A stretch of 8,084 nt of DNA, taken from positions 1 to 8,084 of the forward strand of contig CAMZKQ010000131.1 in assembly GCA_947311265.1 (NCBI GenBank). Direction: 5' to 3'. Below are positions 1 to 6,501 of the stretch, one piece after another. The stretch is from an uncultured Chlorobiota bacterium. Lineage in GTDB: Bacteria; Bacteroidota; Bacteroidia; Bacteroidales; JAADGE01. The stretch's first letter is position 1; each line of letters begins with the position of its first letter. The translations under genes and the position numbers were made by a program. Below the pieces are notes generated by a model. The model had not been told where the DNA came from, did not search any database, and was given only the letters and a program-made list of their open reading frames with translations.

Positions 1-2
1 AC

Positions 3-533
3 AGCTATGCGGCAAATTATACCGAAGAATTGAAAAAAGTAAAGATTAAACCCGATACATCAGGGACTGTAAAATGGTACTCTGCAAAAGAGGCATCGGC
101 ACTTTCTGTGAAAAATGACAAGCCGTTATATATTTTCTTTTATCTGAGCTGGAATCAAGGTAGTAAAATCCAAAGCAGTATCAATTACAGAAACCCAGAA
201 ATAGCAAAATTGTTAAACGAAAATTTTTATCCTGTAAAAGTAGATGCCGCATCGCCCGATAGTATGGTGCTATATAACCAAACCTTTAAAGGGGCTACAA
301 AAATAGCCCCACATCAGCTCGTTTCTGCACTTCTTAAAAGTAATTTGAAATTTCCTGCCGAAGTTTATATTAGTGCCAAAAAAGAAAAACTAAATGAAAT
401 GCACGGCTATAGTACGCCAGTTCGGCAGGAGAGTATTTTACAGTTTTTTGCGAGCAAAGCCTATAAAGAAAAAACATATCAGGCATTTTTAAAAACATTT
501 AAAAGTAAGATAAAAACCAAACCGTCTGAATAG
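3..533 (+). CDS. Thioredoxin-fold protein lacking the redox cysteines (5' partial)
   Basis: The reading frame is open to the left edge, so the gene starts outside the window. The TTG at 30 is only an internal codon. 176 residues are visible, numbered from base 3. The pattern W25...A31...KP41 followed by a hydrophobic strand, then SW50, then NENF75YPVKVD81, HQL(104-106)..LL and FPA (117-119), is that of thioredoxin-like/DUF255-type domains. HQL..LL plus FPA corresponds to the segment holding the cis-proline (P118). The normal WCxxC is replaced by W50-N51-Q52-G53-S54, so both redox cysteines are missing and ordinary disulfide chemistry is unlikely. A structural, chaperone or binding role is possible (inference). 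The C-terminal tail is lysine-rich. Missing N-terminal sequence may hold a signal peptide or further domains. The next gene starts 24 nt downstream, which suggests co-transcription. The fold call is fairly safe; the function is unknown. Confidence 0.72.
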   Translation, partial: SYAANYTEELKKVKIKPDTSGTVKWYSAKEASALSVKNDKPLYIFFYLSWNQGSKIQSSINYRNPEIAKLLNENFYPVKVDAASPDSMVLYNQTFKGATKIAPHQLVSALLKSNLKFPAEVYISAKKEKLNEMHGYSTPVRQESILQFFASKAYKEKTYQAFLKTFKSKIKTKPSE

Positions 534-557
534 TTTTATAAACCCTATCCATTTAAA

Positions 558-1127
558 ATGCAATTTATATACTACTTTATATTAGTCCTTTTTTTTATAT
601 TACACAGTTTTTTTGCTGCAACAAAAATTAAAAAAAAAGCCCATCAATTTGTTTTGCCCACTACTTTTAGGCTGTTTTACAATTCCCAGTCGGCAGTGCT
701 ACTGTTGCTTGCTGGTTGGCTTTATTTACAAATAGACCACACTGTGCTTTTTGAGTTCTATGGGCGTGAAATTTTAGGCTGGTCTTTAATTGCCATTGGT
801 AGCGTATTGGGCTATATCTCATTTTCGTCCTACAATACTGCCGAATTTCTAGGCTTTGCCGAGGAAAACGAATTGACCAATTTGTCGGTAGATGGCATGA
901 ATAAATACGTTCGCCACCCTCTTTATTTTGCCACACTTATCTTACTTTTAGGAGGATTTTTTATTGCCGCCAATTTTGAATATTTAGGTTTTATGATACT
1001 TAGTATCATTTATCTAATTGTTGGTACACTTCTCGAAGAGAAGAAACTAATTGTTACTTTTGGGCAAGAGTACTTAGATTATAAAAAAAATGTACCTATG
1101 ATTATTCCTAATTTTTTTATAAAGTAA
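558..1127 (+). CDS. Integral-membrane methyltransferase-like protein, NnrU/isoprenylcysteine carboxyl methyltransferase (ICMT) type
   Basis: 189 residues with about five hydrophobic segments (approx. 3-21, 44-58, 72-90, 122-138, 141-158). Family landmarks are HS near the N-terminus (16-17), RLFYN (38-42), the signature YVRHPLY (117-123), EE (160-161) and FGQEYLDY (168-175) followed by VPMIIP (179-184). In ICMT/PEMT-like enzymes the RHPxY and EE...Y elements help form the S-adenosylmethionine pocket at the membrane face, so a SAM-dependent methyltransferase acting on a lipid, thiol or small hydrophobic substrate is plausible. NnrU homologues have no firmly assigned reaction, and methanethiol methyltransferase MddA belongs to the same superfamily, so the substrate cannot be named. 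The ATG at 558 is supported by the immediate start of the first membrane segment. A nine-A run (630-638) lies in the coding sequence without breaking the frame. It follows the thioredoxin-like gene by 24 nt. Confidence 0.75.
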   Translation: MQFIYYFILVLFFILHSFFAATKIKKKAHQFVLPTTFRLFYNSQSAVLLLLAGWLYLQIDHTVLFEFYGREILGWSLIAIGSVLGYISFSSYNTAEFLGFAEENELTNLSVDGMNKYVRHPLYFATLILLLGGFFIAANFEYLGFMILSIIYLIVGTLLEEKKLIVTFGQEYLDYKKNVPMIIPNFFIK

Positions 1128-1327
1128 AAGGAGTAGAATTTGTACATATTTCTAAATCTGCACACCTTTTAAGAACGTAAGCATCAAATATTAACACACT
1201 CACAAACAACACACTAAACGAACACAATCGAACATTTATAAGTAAACCGTTAAAAATTAAAAGCTAAACACCCTACTCAAAATTAAAAATTCATTACATT
1301 TACAACCTCAACTTAATTTAATATAAC
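1128..1327 (+). other. 200-nt AT-rich intergenic leader with no firm signal
   Basis: No ORF, tRNA or strong hairpin is visible. The stretch is A-rich and G-poor on the + strand, typical of an upstream region in this phylum, and probably carries the promoter of the gene at 1328. The best -7-like match is TACATTTA (1295-1302), one base from TAnnTTTG. It has no TTTG at the right distance upstream, so it is not called as a promoter. Confidence 0.4.
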
Positions 1328-1918
1328 ATGAAACGCAGTTCAATACTTCTCCTTTTTTTAATCTCTTTTTGTTTCTCCGTAATGGCACAGCAAAGCATTT
1401 TACTTGTAACAGGAAAAAGAGTATATGTTTCGGAAACAAAAATTGATAACGACTTAATACTTTATAAAACAAAAAAAGGCAAAATTAGAGCCTTTGCTAT
1501 TGAAGAAGTATTTTCGCTCACAAGGAAAGATAATGTTGAAGTTATTTTTTACAAACCAGATTGCGAAGACGTTTGCTTTAAAATAAACCAAATGCGAGAT
1601 TACTTACACGGGCTAGCCGATGGCAGAGAAGCAAAAATGTGGCTCCCCGCAGCAGGCGGTTTTATTACCGGTGTTGCAGCAGGAAGATATACAAACCCTG
1701 TTTTTTCAGTACTTGCCCCTGCCTTATTTTCTGGAGGTGTTGCACTGGTTACCCCCAAGCCCGAGAATTTAGATATTCCACAAAAATACATTAACAACGA
1801 ACATTATATTACAGGATTTCAAGAAAGCACAAAAAAGAAGAGAATTATAACCAGCCTTATTGGTGGCGGAGTTGGTATTGCCCTTGGCATTACAAGCCGA
1901 AAATTTATTCCACTATAA
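1328..1918 (+). CDS. Exported Bacteroidota conserved hypothetical protein with duplicated Y-x-x-G...GG motif
   Basis: 196 residues. The N-terminus has a lysine/arginine start, a hydrophobic core and a likely signal peptidase I site after VMA (18-20), so it is exported. There is no lipobox. Residues 23-65 form a small strand-rich module (LLVTGKRVYV ... AIEEVFSL), of the kind common in Bacteroidota envelope proteins of unknown function. Then follow YLHGLADG (92-99) with a glycine/alanine-rich hydrophobic segment (107-141), and YITGFQES (160-167) with a second such segment (174-188). The Y-x-x-G...K...GG...G...G pattern therefore occurs twice. The linker PENLDIP (145-151) resembles an ENL-x-x-P motif I recall between the two halves in related phylum-specific proteins. 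C79 and C83 could form a disulfide. Topology is probably a periplasmic N-terminal module anchored by two glycine-rich membrane hairpins (inference). No function is known to me. Confidence 0.65.
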   Translation: MKRSSILLLFLISFCFSVMAQQSILLVTGKRVYVSETKIDNDLILYKTKKGKIRAFAIEEVFSLTRKDNVEVIFYKPDCEDVCFKINQMRDYLHGLADGREAKMWLPAAGGFITGVAAGRYTNPVFSVLAPALFSGGVALVTPKPENLDIPQKYINNEHYITGFQESTKKKRIITSLIGGGVGIALGITSRKFIPL

Positions 1919-2003
1919 AACACATTAAAGCACCAAGCAGTTTACCCTACAACCCCAACAGCCGTAACTGTATTTATTTTACTTATCATTTAAAATTAAA
2001 AGA

Positions 2004-3590
2004 ATGAAAAAATTTACAACTTGGCTATTTCTATTATTAGCAACAGCACTTGCAGTACAAGCACAAAGCTTTGCCGACACTACTTGGACACGCACAATGG
2101 GCGGCTCGCTAGACGAACCCTACTACATCGACCGAGAAGCAAAAACCAATTTAGACATAGCCACTGACGGCGGTATTTTCATGCTCACCAACACCACCTC
2201 CTACAATGGCTGGATAAATGATACCACACGCAACCAAGACTGCTGGCTCATAAAAATGAATACACAAGGCGATACACTTTGGACCAACGTATTTGGCGGT
2301 GACCAATACGATGCTGCTACTGCAGTGGTTGCAATGCCCGATGGCGGCTGTGCAGTCTGCGGATTTACCTCCTCCAACGAAGGCGACCTTACTGGCAACC
2401 ACGATGGCAGTGCAAGTGGAAGACCAGACGGTTTCATTGTACGATTTTCTGAAACCGGCGAAATACTATGGAGCAAACTATACGGTGGATCAAGTGGTGG
2501 AGCAGGCGGATACGATAAACTTTACGATATACTACTAAACCCAGAAGGCAAACTAGTTGCCGTTGGCGAAAGCTCATCTATAAATGGCGATTTACCATTA
2601 GATTTTACAATGTATGGCGGTGGCTGGTTCCTTAAAGTAGAGGCCGACAACGGTACTGTCTTAAAAAGCCACAAACTCGTAGGCCCCAACCATAGCGAAT
2701 GGAACTCTTCATTTTTCTATAAAATAGTTCAAACAGAAAATGCTAACGGCTACCTAGTAGCTGGTTCGCAAAACGAAATTCTAAATAATACAATCTGGGT
2801 AGCAGGGCTATCCAACGATGGAGCAAAGTTATGGGAAAAAATGGTTGGCTCTAATTCTGATGTCCAAATAAGAGGACTCGCCTCCAGTGCCACCGGAGGA
2901 GCAGTTGTCGTATCCTACCTTAAATATTTAGCTAGCGAAAATACCGAAACTGTAATCGGCGAAAGCGACGTTTGGACTATAGAGATAGACAATACCGGAA
3001 CAATTACCCAACAAAGCCTATACGGTGGCACAAACCACGACATACCTTACGATATTATATCGGACAGAAACGGCGGCTATTACCTGTCATGCCACACCCT
3101 TAGCGAGGATATTTATACCGACCAATCCTCCAACTTCGGCAACGCCGATTTCTGGCTACTACACCTTGATAGCCAACTAGATACAATTGCTACTTACCGC
3201 ATGGGAGGCAGTGGGTCTGATGCGTTAAGTGCAGCAGCAATTTCCCAAGACGGTGATGCCCTCTACATTAGCGGCTACTCCACTTCTAACGATGGCTTTT
3301 TACATACCAATTACGGTGGAAGAGATATTTGGGTCGCCAAATTTTGGAACGAAACAGTTGGTATTTCTGAAATAAATACATCTAAATTTAGAGCCTACCC
3401 CAACCCAGTAAAAAACAATTTAGCCATCGAAAATATAAAGCATGGGCTTATAATTTATAACCTTTTTGGGCAAAAAGTATTAGAACAAAAAACCACAGAA
3501 ACTAAGCTAAGCCTAAATGTATCTAGCCTTTCAAAAGGGATTTACTTTTTGAAATCCGGAGATGAGACAATTAAATTTATTAAACAATAA
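2004..3590 (+). CDS. Secreted repeat protein, probable seven-bladed beta-propeller with T9SS type A sorting domain
   Basis: 528 residues. The signal peptide is 1-20 (K2K3, hydrophobic 7-18, cleavage after VQA). The body holds seven approximate repeats of 55-65 residues, each opening at a (Y/F/M)GG or VG turn: 33, 98, 161, 226, 281, 341 and 401. The better copies contain D-G-G, a G-x-(T/S)-x-S turn, D-x-W/F-(I/L/V) and D-x-x-G-x-x-x-W-x-x-x-x-GG. This suggests one blade per repeat. The strand WTRTMGG (28-34) may close the ring with the last short repeat (401-448). After a linker comes a C-terminal sorting domain of about 65-70 residues: YPNP (465-468), LFGQKV (483-488) and KGIYFLK (511-517). 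It directs outer-membrane crossing by the type IX system, with later cleavage or surface attachment. No catalytic motif is seen, so a binding or adhesion role is the best guess. By eye its codons are richer in G/C third positions than its neighbours'. A terminator follows 22 nt after the stop. Confidence 0.85.
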   Translation: MKKFTTWLFLLLATALAVQAQSFADTTWTRTMGGSLDEPYYIDREAKTNLDIATDGGIFMLTNTTSYNGWINDTTRNQDCWLIKMNTQGDTLWTNVFGGDQYDAATAVVAMPDGGCAVCGFTSSNEGDLTGNHDGSASGRPDGFIVRFSETGEILWSKLYGGSSGGAGGYDKLYDILLNPEGKLVAVGESSSINGDLPLDFTMYGGGWFLKVEADNGTVLKSHKLVGPNHSEWNSSFFYKIVQTENANGYLVAGSQNEILNNTIWVAGLSNDGAKLWEKMVGSNSDVQIRGLASSATGGAVVVSYLKYLASENTETVIGESDVWTIEIDNTGTITQQSLYGGTNHDIPYDIISDRNGGYYLSCHTLSEDIYTDQSSNFGNADFWLLHLDSQLDTIATYRMGGSGSDALSAAAISQDGDALYISGYSTSNDGFLHTNYGGRDIWVAKFWNETVGISEINTSKFRAYPNPVKNNLAIENIKHGLIIYNLFGQKVLEQKTTETKLSLNVSSLSKGIYFLKSGDETIKFIKQ

Positions 3591-3611
3591 AACCTTAATT
3601 GTTGTACCACA

Positions 3612-3647
3612 AAAAAAGCAAGCTCTCAATAGAAAGTTTGCTTTTTT
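3612..3647 (+). terminator. Intrinsic terminator after the T9SS protein gene
   Basis: A 13-bp stem pairs 3612-3624 with 3635-3647, with a single G-U pair (3622/3637) and a 10-nt loop. The core is GCAAGCT / AGTTTGC, and the right arm ends in six T residues. It starts 22 nt after the stop codon. The left arm has six matching A residues, so the structure could also stop transcription from the other strand, although no minus-strand gene lies nearby. Confidence 0.85.
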
Positions 3648-3654
3648 ACTAGCC

Positions 3655-3674
3655 TTCAAAATTTGGATTTTGAA
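3655..3674. other. Short inverted repeat overlapping the pdxA promoter
   Basis: TTCAAAAT (3655-3662) and ATTTTGAA (3667-3674) form a perfect 8-bp inverted repeat around TTGG. The right arm contains the TTTG taken as the -33 element of the pdxA promoter. It could be an operator or just AT-rich coincidence; there is no second copy in the window to support a regulator site. Confidence 0.3.
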
Positions 3675-3699
3675 AGACCATTATAAACTTGTATTTTTG
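3669..3699 (+). promoter_or_regulatory. Bacteroidota-type promoter for pdxA
   Basis: TTTG at 3669-3672 and TATTTTTG at 3692-3699, separated by 19 bp, fit the -33 TTTG / -7 TAnnTTTG consensus of the primary sigma factor in this phylum. Transcription would start near 3705, giving a leader of roughly 37 nt before the ATG at 3742. The position just after a terminator and before the gene supports the call. Confidence 0.6.
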
Positions 3700-3741
3700 A
3701 GCTTGATTATAAAACGACAAACAAATAACAAAATATTCAAA

Positions 3742-4823
3742 ATGGAAAAAGCAGTACCTCAAATAAAAAAAAAATAAGAGTAGGCATAACCCATGGCGAC
3801 ATCAACGGAATTGGCTACGAAGTTATTATTAAAACATTTCTAGACAAGCGAATTTACAACCATTGCACAGCAATTGTTTACGGCTCGCCAAAGCTAGCAA
3901 CTTACCACAAAAAGGCCATTGGGCAGAACGACTTTATGTTCAACATCATTCAAGATGCCGACCAAGCCAACCCTCAGCGAGCAAATATTATTGAATGTAC
4001 CGATGGTGAAGTGAAAATTGAGCTCGGAAAAGCAACTCCAGAAGCAGGAAAAGCAGCATTTGATGCACTAGAAATGGCCACCAAAGATTTGGCAGAAGGC
4101 AAAATAGATGTACTACTTACCGCACCAATCCACAAACACAGCATACAATCAGAGGACTTTAAATTCCCCGGACATACCGAATACTTGGGCAGCAAATACG
4201 ATAATGCCGAAACCTTAATGATTATGGCCAGTGATTTTTTAAAGGTGGGCGTAGTTACTGGGCATGTGCCAATAACAAAAGTGGCAGGGCAGCTTAGCGA
4301 GGAAAAAATTATTCAGAAAATTGAACTCCTTAGTGCATCTTTAAAAGCAGACTTTGGCATTAGAGGTCCCAAAATTGCAGTGCTTGGGCTCAATCCACAT
4401 GCTAGCGACCAAGGGTTAATAGGCACAGAGGAACAAGAAATTATTGCTCCTGCAATAAAACGTGTTAAAAATCAGAAAATTTCAGCATTTGGGCCCTATG
4501 CTGCCGACGGCTTTTTTGCCTCCGGTGCATTCCGCAATTTCGATGCCGTCTTGGCCATGTATCACGACCAAGGGCTTATCCCTTTTAAGACGCTTTGCGG
4601 TACTTCTGGAGTCAATTTTACTGCGGGGCTACCAATTGTTCGCACCTCCCCTGCACACGGTACAGCTTTTGAAATGGCAGGAAAAGGCGAAGCCTCCGAA
4701 GAATCATTTAGAGAGGCTTTATACATGGCACTCGATATTTTTAGAAAGCGAAACCAACTGGCAGAACTTAGTGAAAATCAATTAGAAATATCCACTAAGA
4801 AATCTAAATACAGAGGACGATAA
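3742..4823 (+). CDS. pdxA: 4-hydroxythreonine-4-phosphate dehydrogenase, reading frame interrupted near the 5' end
   Basis: PdxA oxidises 4-phosphohydroxy-L-threonine with NAD(P)+. The product decarboxylates to the aminoketone that PdxJ joins with deoxyxylulose 5-phosphate (DXP-dependent vitamin B6 pathway, cytosolic). The three metal-ligand histidines of the family are present in GHTEYL (His codon 4173), LNPHA (4398) and MYHDQG (4563). TSPAHGTA, GVVTGHVPI and ADGFF are further signatures. The N-terminal GITHGDINGIGYE (from 3783) is the Bacteroidota form of the proteobacterial GDPAGIGPE motif. That segment has no ATG, GTG or TTG in its frame after the stop at 3726. The ATG at 3742 gives MEKAVPQIKKK and then TAA at 3775, right after ten A residues. 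A -1 shift in this run yields one 360-residue protein of normal family length. Starting at ATG 3936 would leave 295 residues and lose the conserved motif, so I reject that start. The promoter at 3669-3699 supports 3742. Confidence 0.88.
3765..3774 (+). other. A10 homopolymer, frameshift site in pdxA
   Basis: Ten A residues are followed at once by T-A-A. In the frame of ATG 3742 the codons are ATA AAA AAA AAA TAA; one base back, the run leads to ATA AGA GTA, the start of the conserved PdxA sequence. Eleven or eight A residues would make the gene continuous. A runs of this length are known sites of polymerase slippage, and A-AAA-AAA is a known -1 ribosomal slippery heptamer. They are also common sites of sequencing error. 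Confidence 0.8.
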
Positions 4824-4873
4824 GTTTTTTAACTAAAACCAAATCTGCATTTTAAATTCAAAAAACTAAAAAA

Positions 4874-5488
4874 ATGAGCTTTTTAGAAAAATTTGTAAAC
4901 CACAAAAAACACGAAGTTTGGCTACGCTTAGCCGAAGAATTAGGTGGAGAAATTCAAGAGAATTTAGTATTCAGAAATAGAATGTACTCCAACTACAAAC
5001 ATTGGGTTTCGGCATTAGATATGTTTGAAAAACCGGGCTACCGGTATGGTGGTTATCAAACCCGTTTGCATATTCCTGTAAATTTATCCGAAGATTTTGA
5101 TTTTAATATTTCCCCTGCGACCTTACTTTTAAAATTTCAGGACAAAACAAAATCCAACATTATACTTACTGGCGATGAGAATTTCGACAAGAAGATGGTC
5201 ATTAAAATGTCTAACCATTCAGTATTTCCACAGCTAATAACCAGCGAACTAATGCACTTAGTTTGGGATTTACAAAAAATGGAAATTGATTTCCATAAAG
5301 AAATGCACTACCAAGGCATTGCTATTTTAAATATAAAAAAAGATGGGCGTGTTACAGATTATACCGAGCTAAAACAGATGTACTCACTGATGTACATGCT
5401 ACTTGATAATTTATCGGCAGCTAAAATTATTGACTCAAACCATACGCAACCATCTGGTACTGAAATACTTAATGCTATTTTGTGGTAG
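4874..5488 (+). CDS. Uncharacterised cytosolic protein downstream of pdxA
   Basis: I do not recognise a named family. 204 residues, no signal peptide and no membrane segment. The start is amphipathic (FLEKFVNHKKHEVWLRLAEE, 3-22), with a conserved-looking ELGG (22-25) and W44. A mixed strand region follows, with YQTRLHIP (61-68) and GDENFDKKMVIK (100-111). A G-D-x-x-F-D-x-x-x-V-I-K element like this recurs, as far as I recall, in several hypothetical families just before a helical stretch; here the helix would be about 117-137. The C-terminal part ends in a helix around 163-182. The gene starts 50 nt after pdxA with no terminator between, and a strong terminator follows it, so the two probably share a transcript. 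This is only a weak functional link, since neighbours of pdxA vary. The start at 4874 is the first ATG after an A-rich leader. Confidence 0.6.
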   Translation: MSFLEKFVNHKKHEVWLRLAEELGGEIQENLVFRNRMYSNYKHWVSALDMFEKPGYRYGGYQTRLHIPVNLSEDFDFNISPATLLLKFQDKTKSNIILTGDENFDKKMVIKMSNHSVFPQLITSELMHLVWDLQKMEIDFHKEMHYQGIAILNIKKDGRVTDYTELKQMYSLMYMLLDNLSAAKIIDSNHTQPSGTEILNAILW

Positions 5489-5492
5489 GCAC

Positions 5493-5562
5493 AAAAAAGG
5501 CATAAAACTAAACCTGCAATAATCTAATTTGGATTATATGCTCTTAGTTTTATGCCTTTTTT
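5493..5562. terminator. Bidirectional terminator between convergent genes
   Basis: A perfect 19-bp stem pairs 5493-5511 with 5544-5562, ending in six A residues on one side and six T residues on the other, so each strand reads a GC-containing stem followed by a T tract. The 32-nt loop contains a second hairpin: ATAATC (5519-5524) with GATTAT (5532-5537), extended by GCA/TGC across a one-base bulge. It begins 5 nt after the stop of the + gene and ends 23 nt before the stop of the - gene, so it can serve both. Confidence 0.9.
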
Positions 5563-5584
5563 AAAGACTTAACTTTTAAAAAAT

Positions 5585-6352
5585 TTAGTTTGCTCCCAGC
5601 ATATAACCTACTGAAAGTCCAAAATATACGTTTTTTTGGCTAGCATCATCAGTTAATGGTTTTGTTTTATCAGAAGCCATTGCATAATTCGTTTTTGCAT
5701 ATTTGCTACTTCCTGTATTTATGTAGTTCATAAATCCATATCCAGCATCAGCCTCCACAATAACTCCCATAATACTCACACCAATACCTAAGTTTACACC
5801 CACATCTAGTTTGTTTAACAAATCGCCAGTACCGCCAGCATTATTATCATTAGAAAATGGTTTCAAAGGGTCAAAACTAGTACTTGGCTCATCAAACATA
5901 TTTACAGTCCATACTTGGTCGTCGCCAGTAACCATATCAATTTTTGTAGTTTGATTGGCAGAAAGGGCATAAGCCAAGTAAGGGGCAACTGTTACAAAAG
6001 CAGGCCCAAAGCTATATTTCGGGCCAACACCTAAACGCAAATAATTAACAGACTGCTTGTAGTCGTACTCATAAAGTGGGCGTGCTGGCCAATCGGCATC
6101 TGCCTCATTTCTAGAATCATAGTCGCTACCCATCTGATTGAGCCCTGCAAAAGCGGCTATAGAAAGGTCGCCTGTTAAAGGAATATCTGCAAGTAAATCA
6201 ACATTAAGCCCCTTGGACATCGACGAGCCTGCTGGCGAATAGAAATTAATAAGGTAGCCAGACATAGTGCCACCAACTTTAACGCCATACTTTTGAGCAC
6301 TTACTCCAAAAGCAAGTAAAAGAGCAAATGATAATACAGTAATCTTTTTCAT
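5585..6352 (-). CDS. Outer-membrane beta-barrel protein (PorT/OMP_b-brl-like)
   Basis: 255 residues. The signal peptide is 1-19 (KK at 2-3, hydrophobic 5-17, cleavage after VSA), leaving Q20 as the mature N-terminus, typical of the phylum. The mature part shows alternating polar/apolar strands with glycine and aromatic ends: YGVKVGG (22-28), GLNVDLLADIPL (48-59), LSIAAFAGL (63-71), YLRLGVGPKYSFG (104-116), FVTVAPYLAYAL (119-130), LDVGVNLGIGVSI (182-194), VIVEADAGYGF (197-207) and the final VYFGLSVGYML (242-252). They are separated by acidic, asparagine-rich loops. Eight strands are likely, as in small barrels of the PF13568 type. Such proteins are structural or of unknown role. It faces the + strand genes and shares their terminator. 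The symporter gene lies 149 nt upstream on the same strand. Ligand and function cannot be told from sequence. Confidence 0.75.
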   Translation of the reverse strand: MKKITVLSFALLLAFGVSAQKYGVKVGGTMSGYLINFYSPAGSSMSKGLNVDLLADIPLTGDLSIAAFAGLNQMGSDYDSRNEADADWPARPLYEYDYKQSVNYLRLGVGPKYSFGPAFVTVAPYLAYALSANQTTKIDMVTGDDQVWTVNMFDEPSTSFDPLKPFSNDNNAGGTGDLLNKLDVGVNLGIGVSIMGVIVEADAGYGFMNYINTGSSKYAKTNYAMASDKTKPLTDDASQKNVYFGLSVGYMLGAN

Positions 6353-6355
6353 AAA

Positions 6356-6373
6356 ATTAAGTTAATTAAGTTA
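6356..6373. repeat. Two tandem copies of a 9-bp AT-only-plus-G unit before the barrel gene
   Basis: ATTAAGTTA occurs twice head to tail at 6356-6364 and 6365-6373, only 3 to 21 nt upstream of the barrel protein's start codon, so it would lie in the translation initiation region of its mRNA. It may be chance in AT-rich DNA; a spacing or unfolding role in the leader is speculative. Confidence 0.45.
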
Positions 6374-6501
6374 AAAATATATTGATTTAGACAGCTTAAT
6401 ACCAACATTAAGTTTTGTCGCTCACAATATATAAAACTTGAATGAGAAAAAAGAATGGTTTAGGTTTGATTAATTTTCAAGCCTCTTTTTTTAGAGCATA
6501 A

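Noticed and set aside
1953..1970. Hairpin ACAG-CCGTAA-CTGT before the T9SS gene as a terminator
   Set aside because: Only four base pairs, and the following tract is interrupted; expected by chance.
2151..2538. Small overlapping frames on both strands inside the T9SS gene
   Set aside because: They are antisense or out-of-frame shadows of the repeat-rich coding sequence, with compositions typical of such shadows.
3562..3777. 71-residue + strand reading frame spanning the T9SS gene end and the pdxA leader
   Set aside because: It overlaps the end of the T9SS gene in another frame, runs through the terminator hairpin and the promoter, and has no protein-like features. Only its last eleven codons (from ATG 3742) matter, as the pdxA start.
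3936..4823. pdxA starting at ATG 3936
   Set aside because: This start omits 54 or more residues including the conserved GITHGDINGIG motif, which is clearly encoded upstream in the same frame.
6403..6410. Minus-strand TAATGTTG as a -7 element for the barrel gene
   Set aside because: One mismatch to TAnnTTTG and no TTTG at the proper distance upstream.
6437..6481. Inverted repeat CTTGAA/TTCAAG plus the small AGAG/CTCT palindrome at 6483-6496 as a symporter terminator
   Set aside because: The stem has six bp with a 33-nt loop, and the palindrome has four bp and no T tract; too weak for a terminator.
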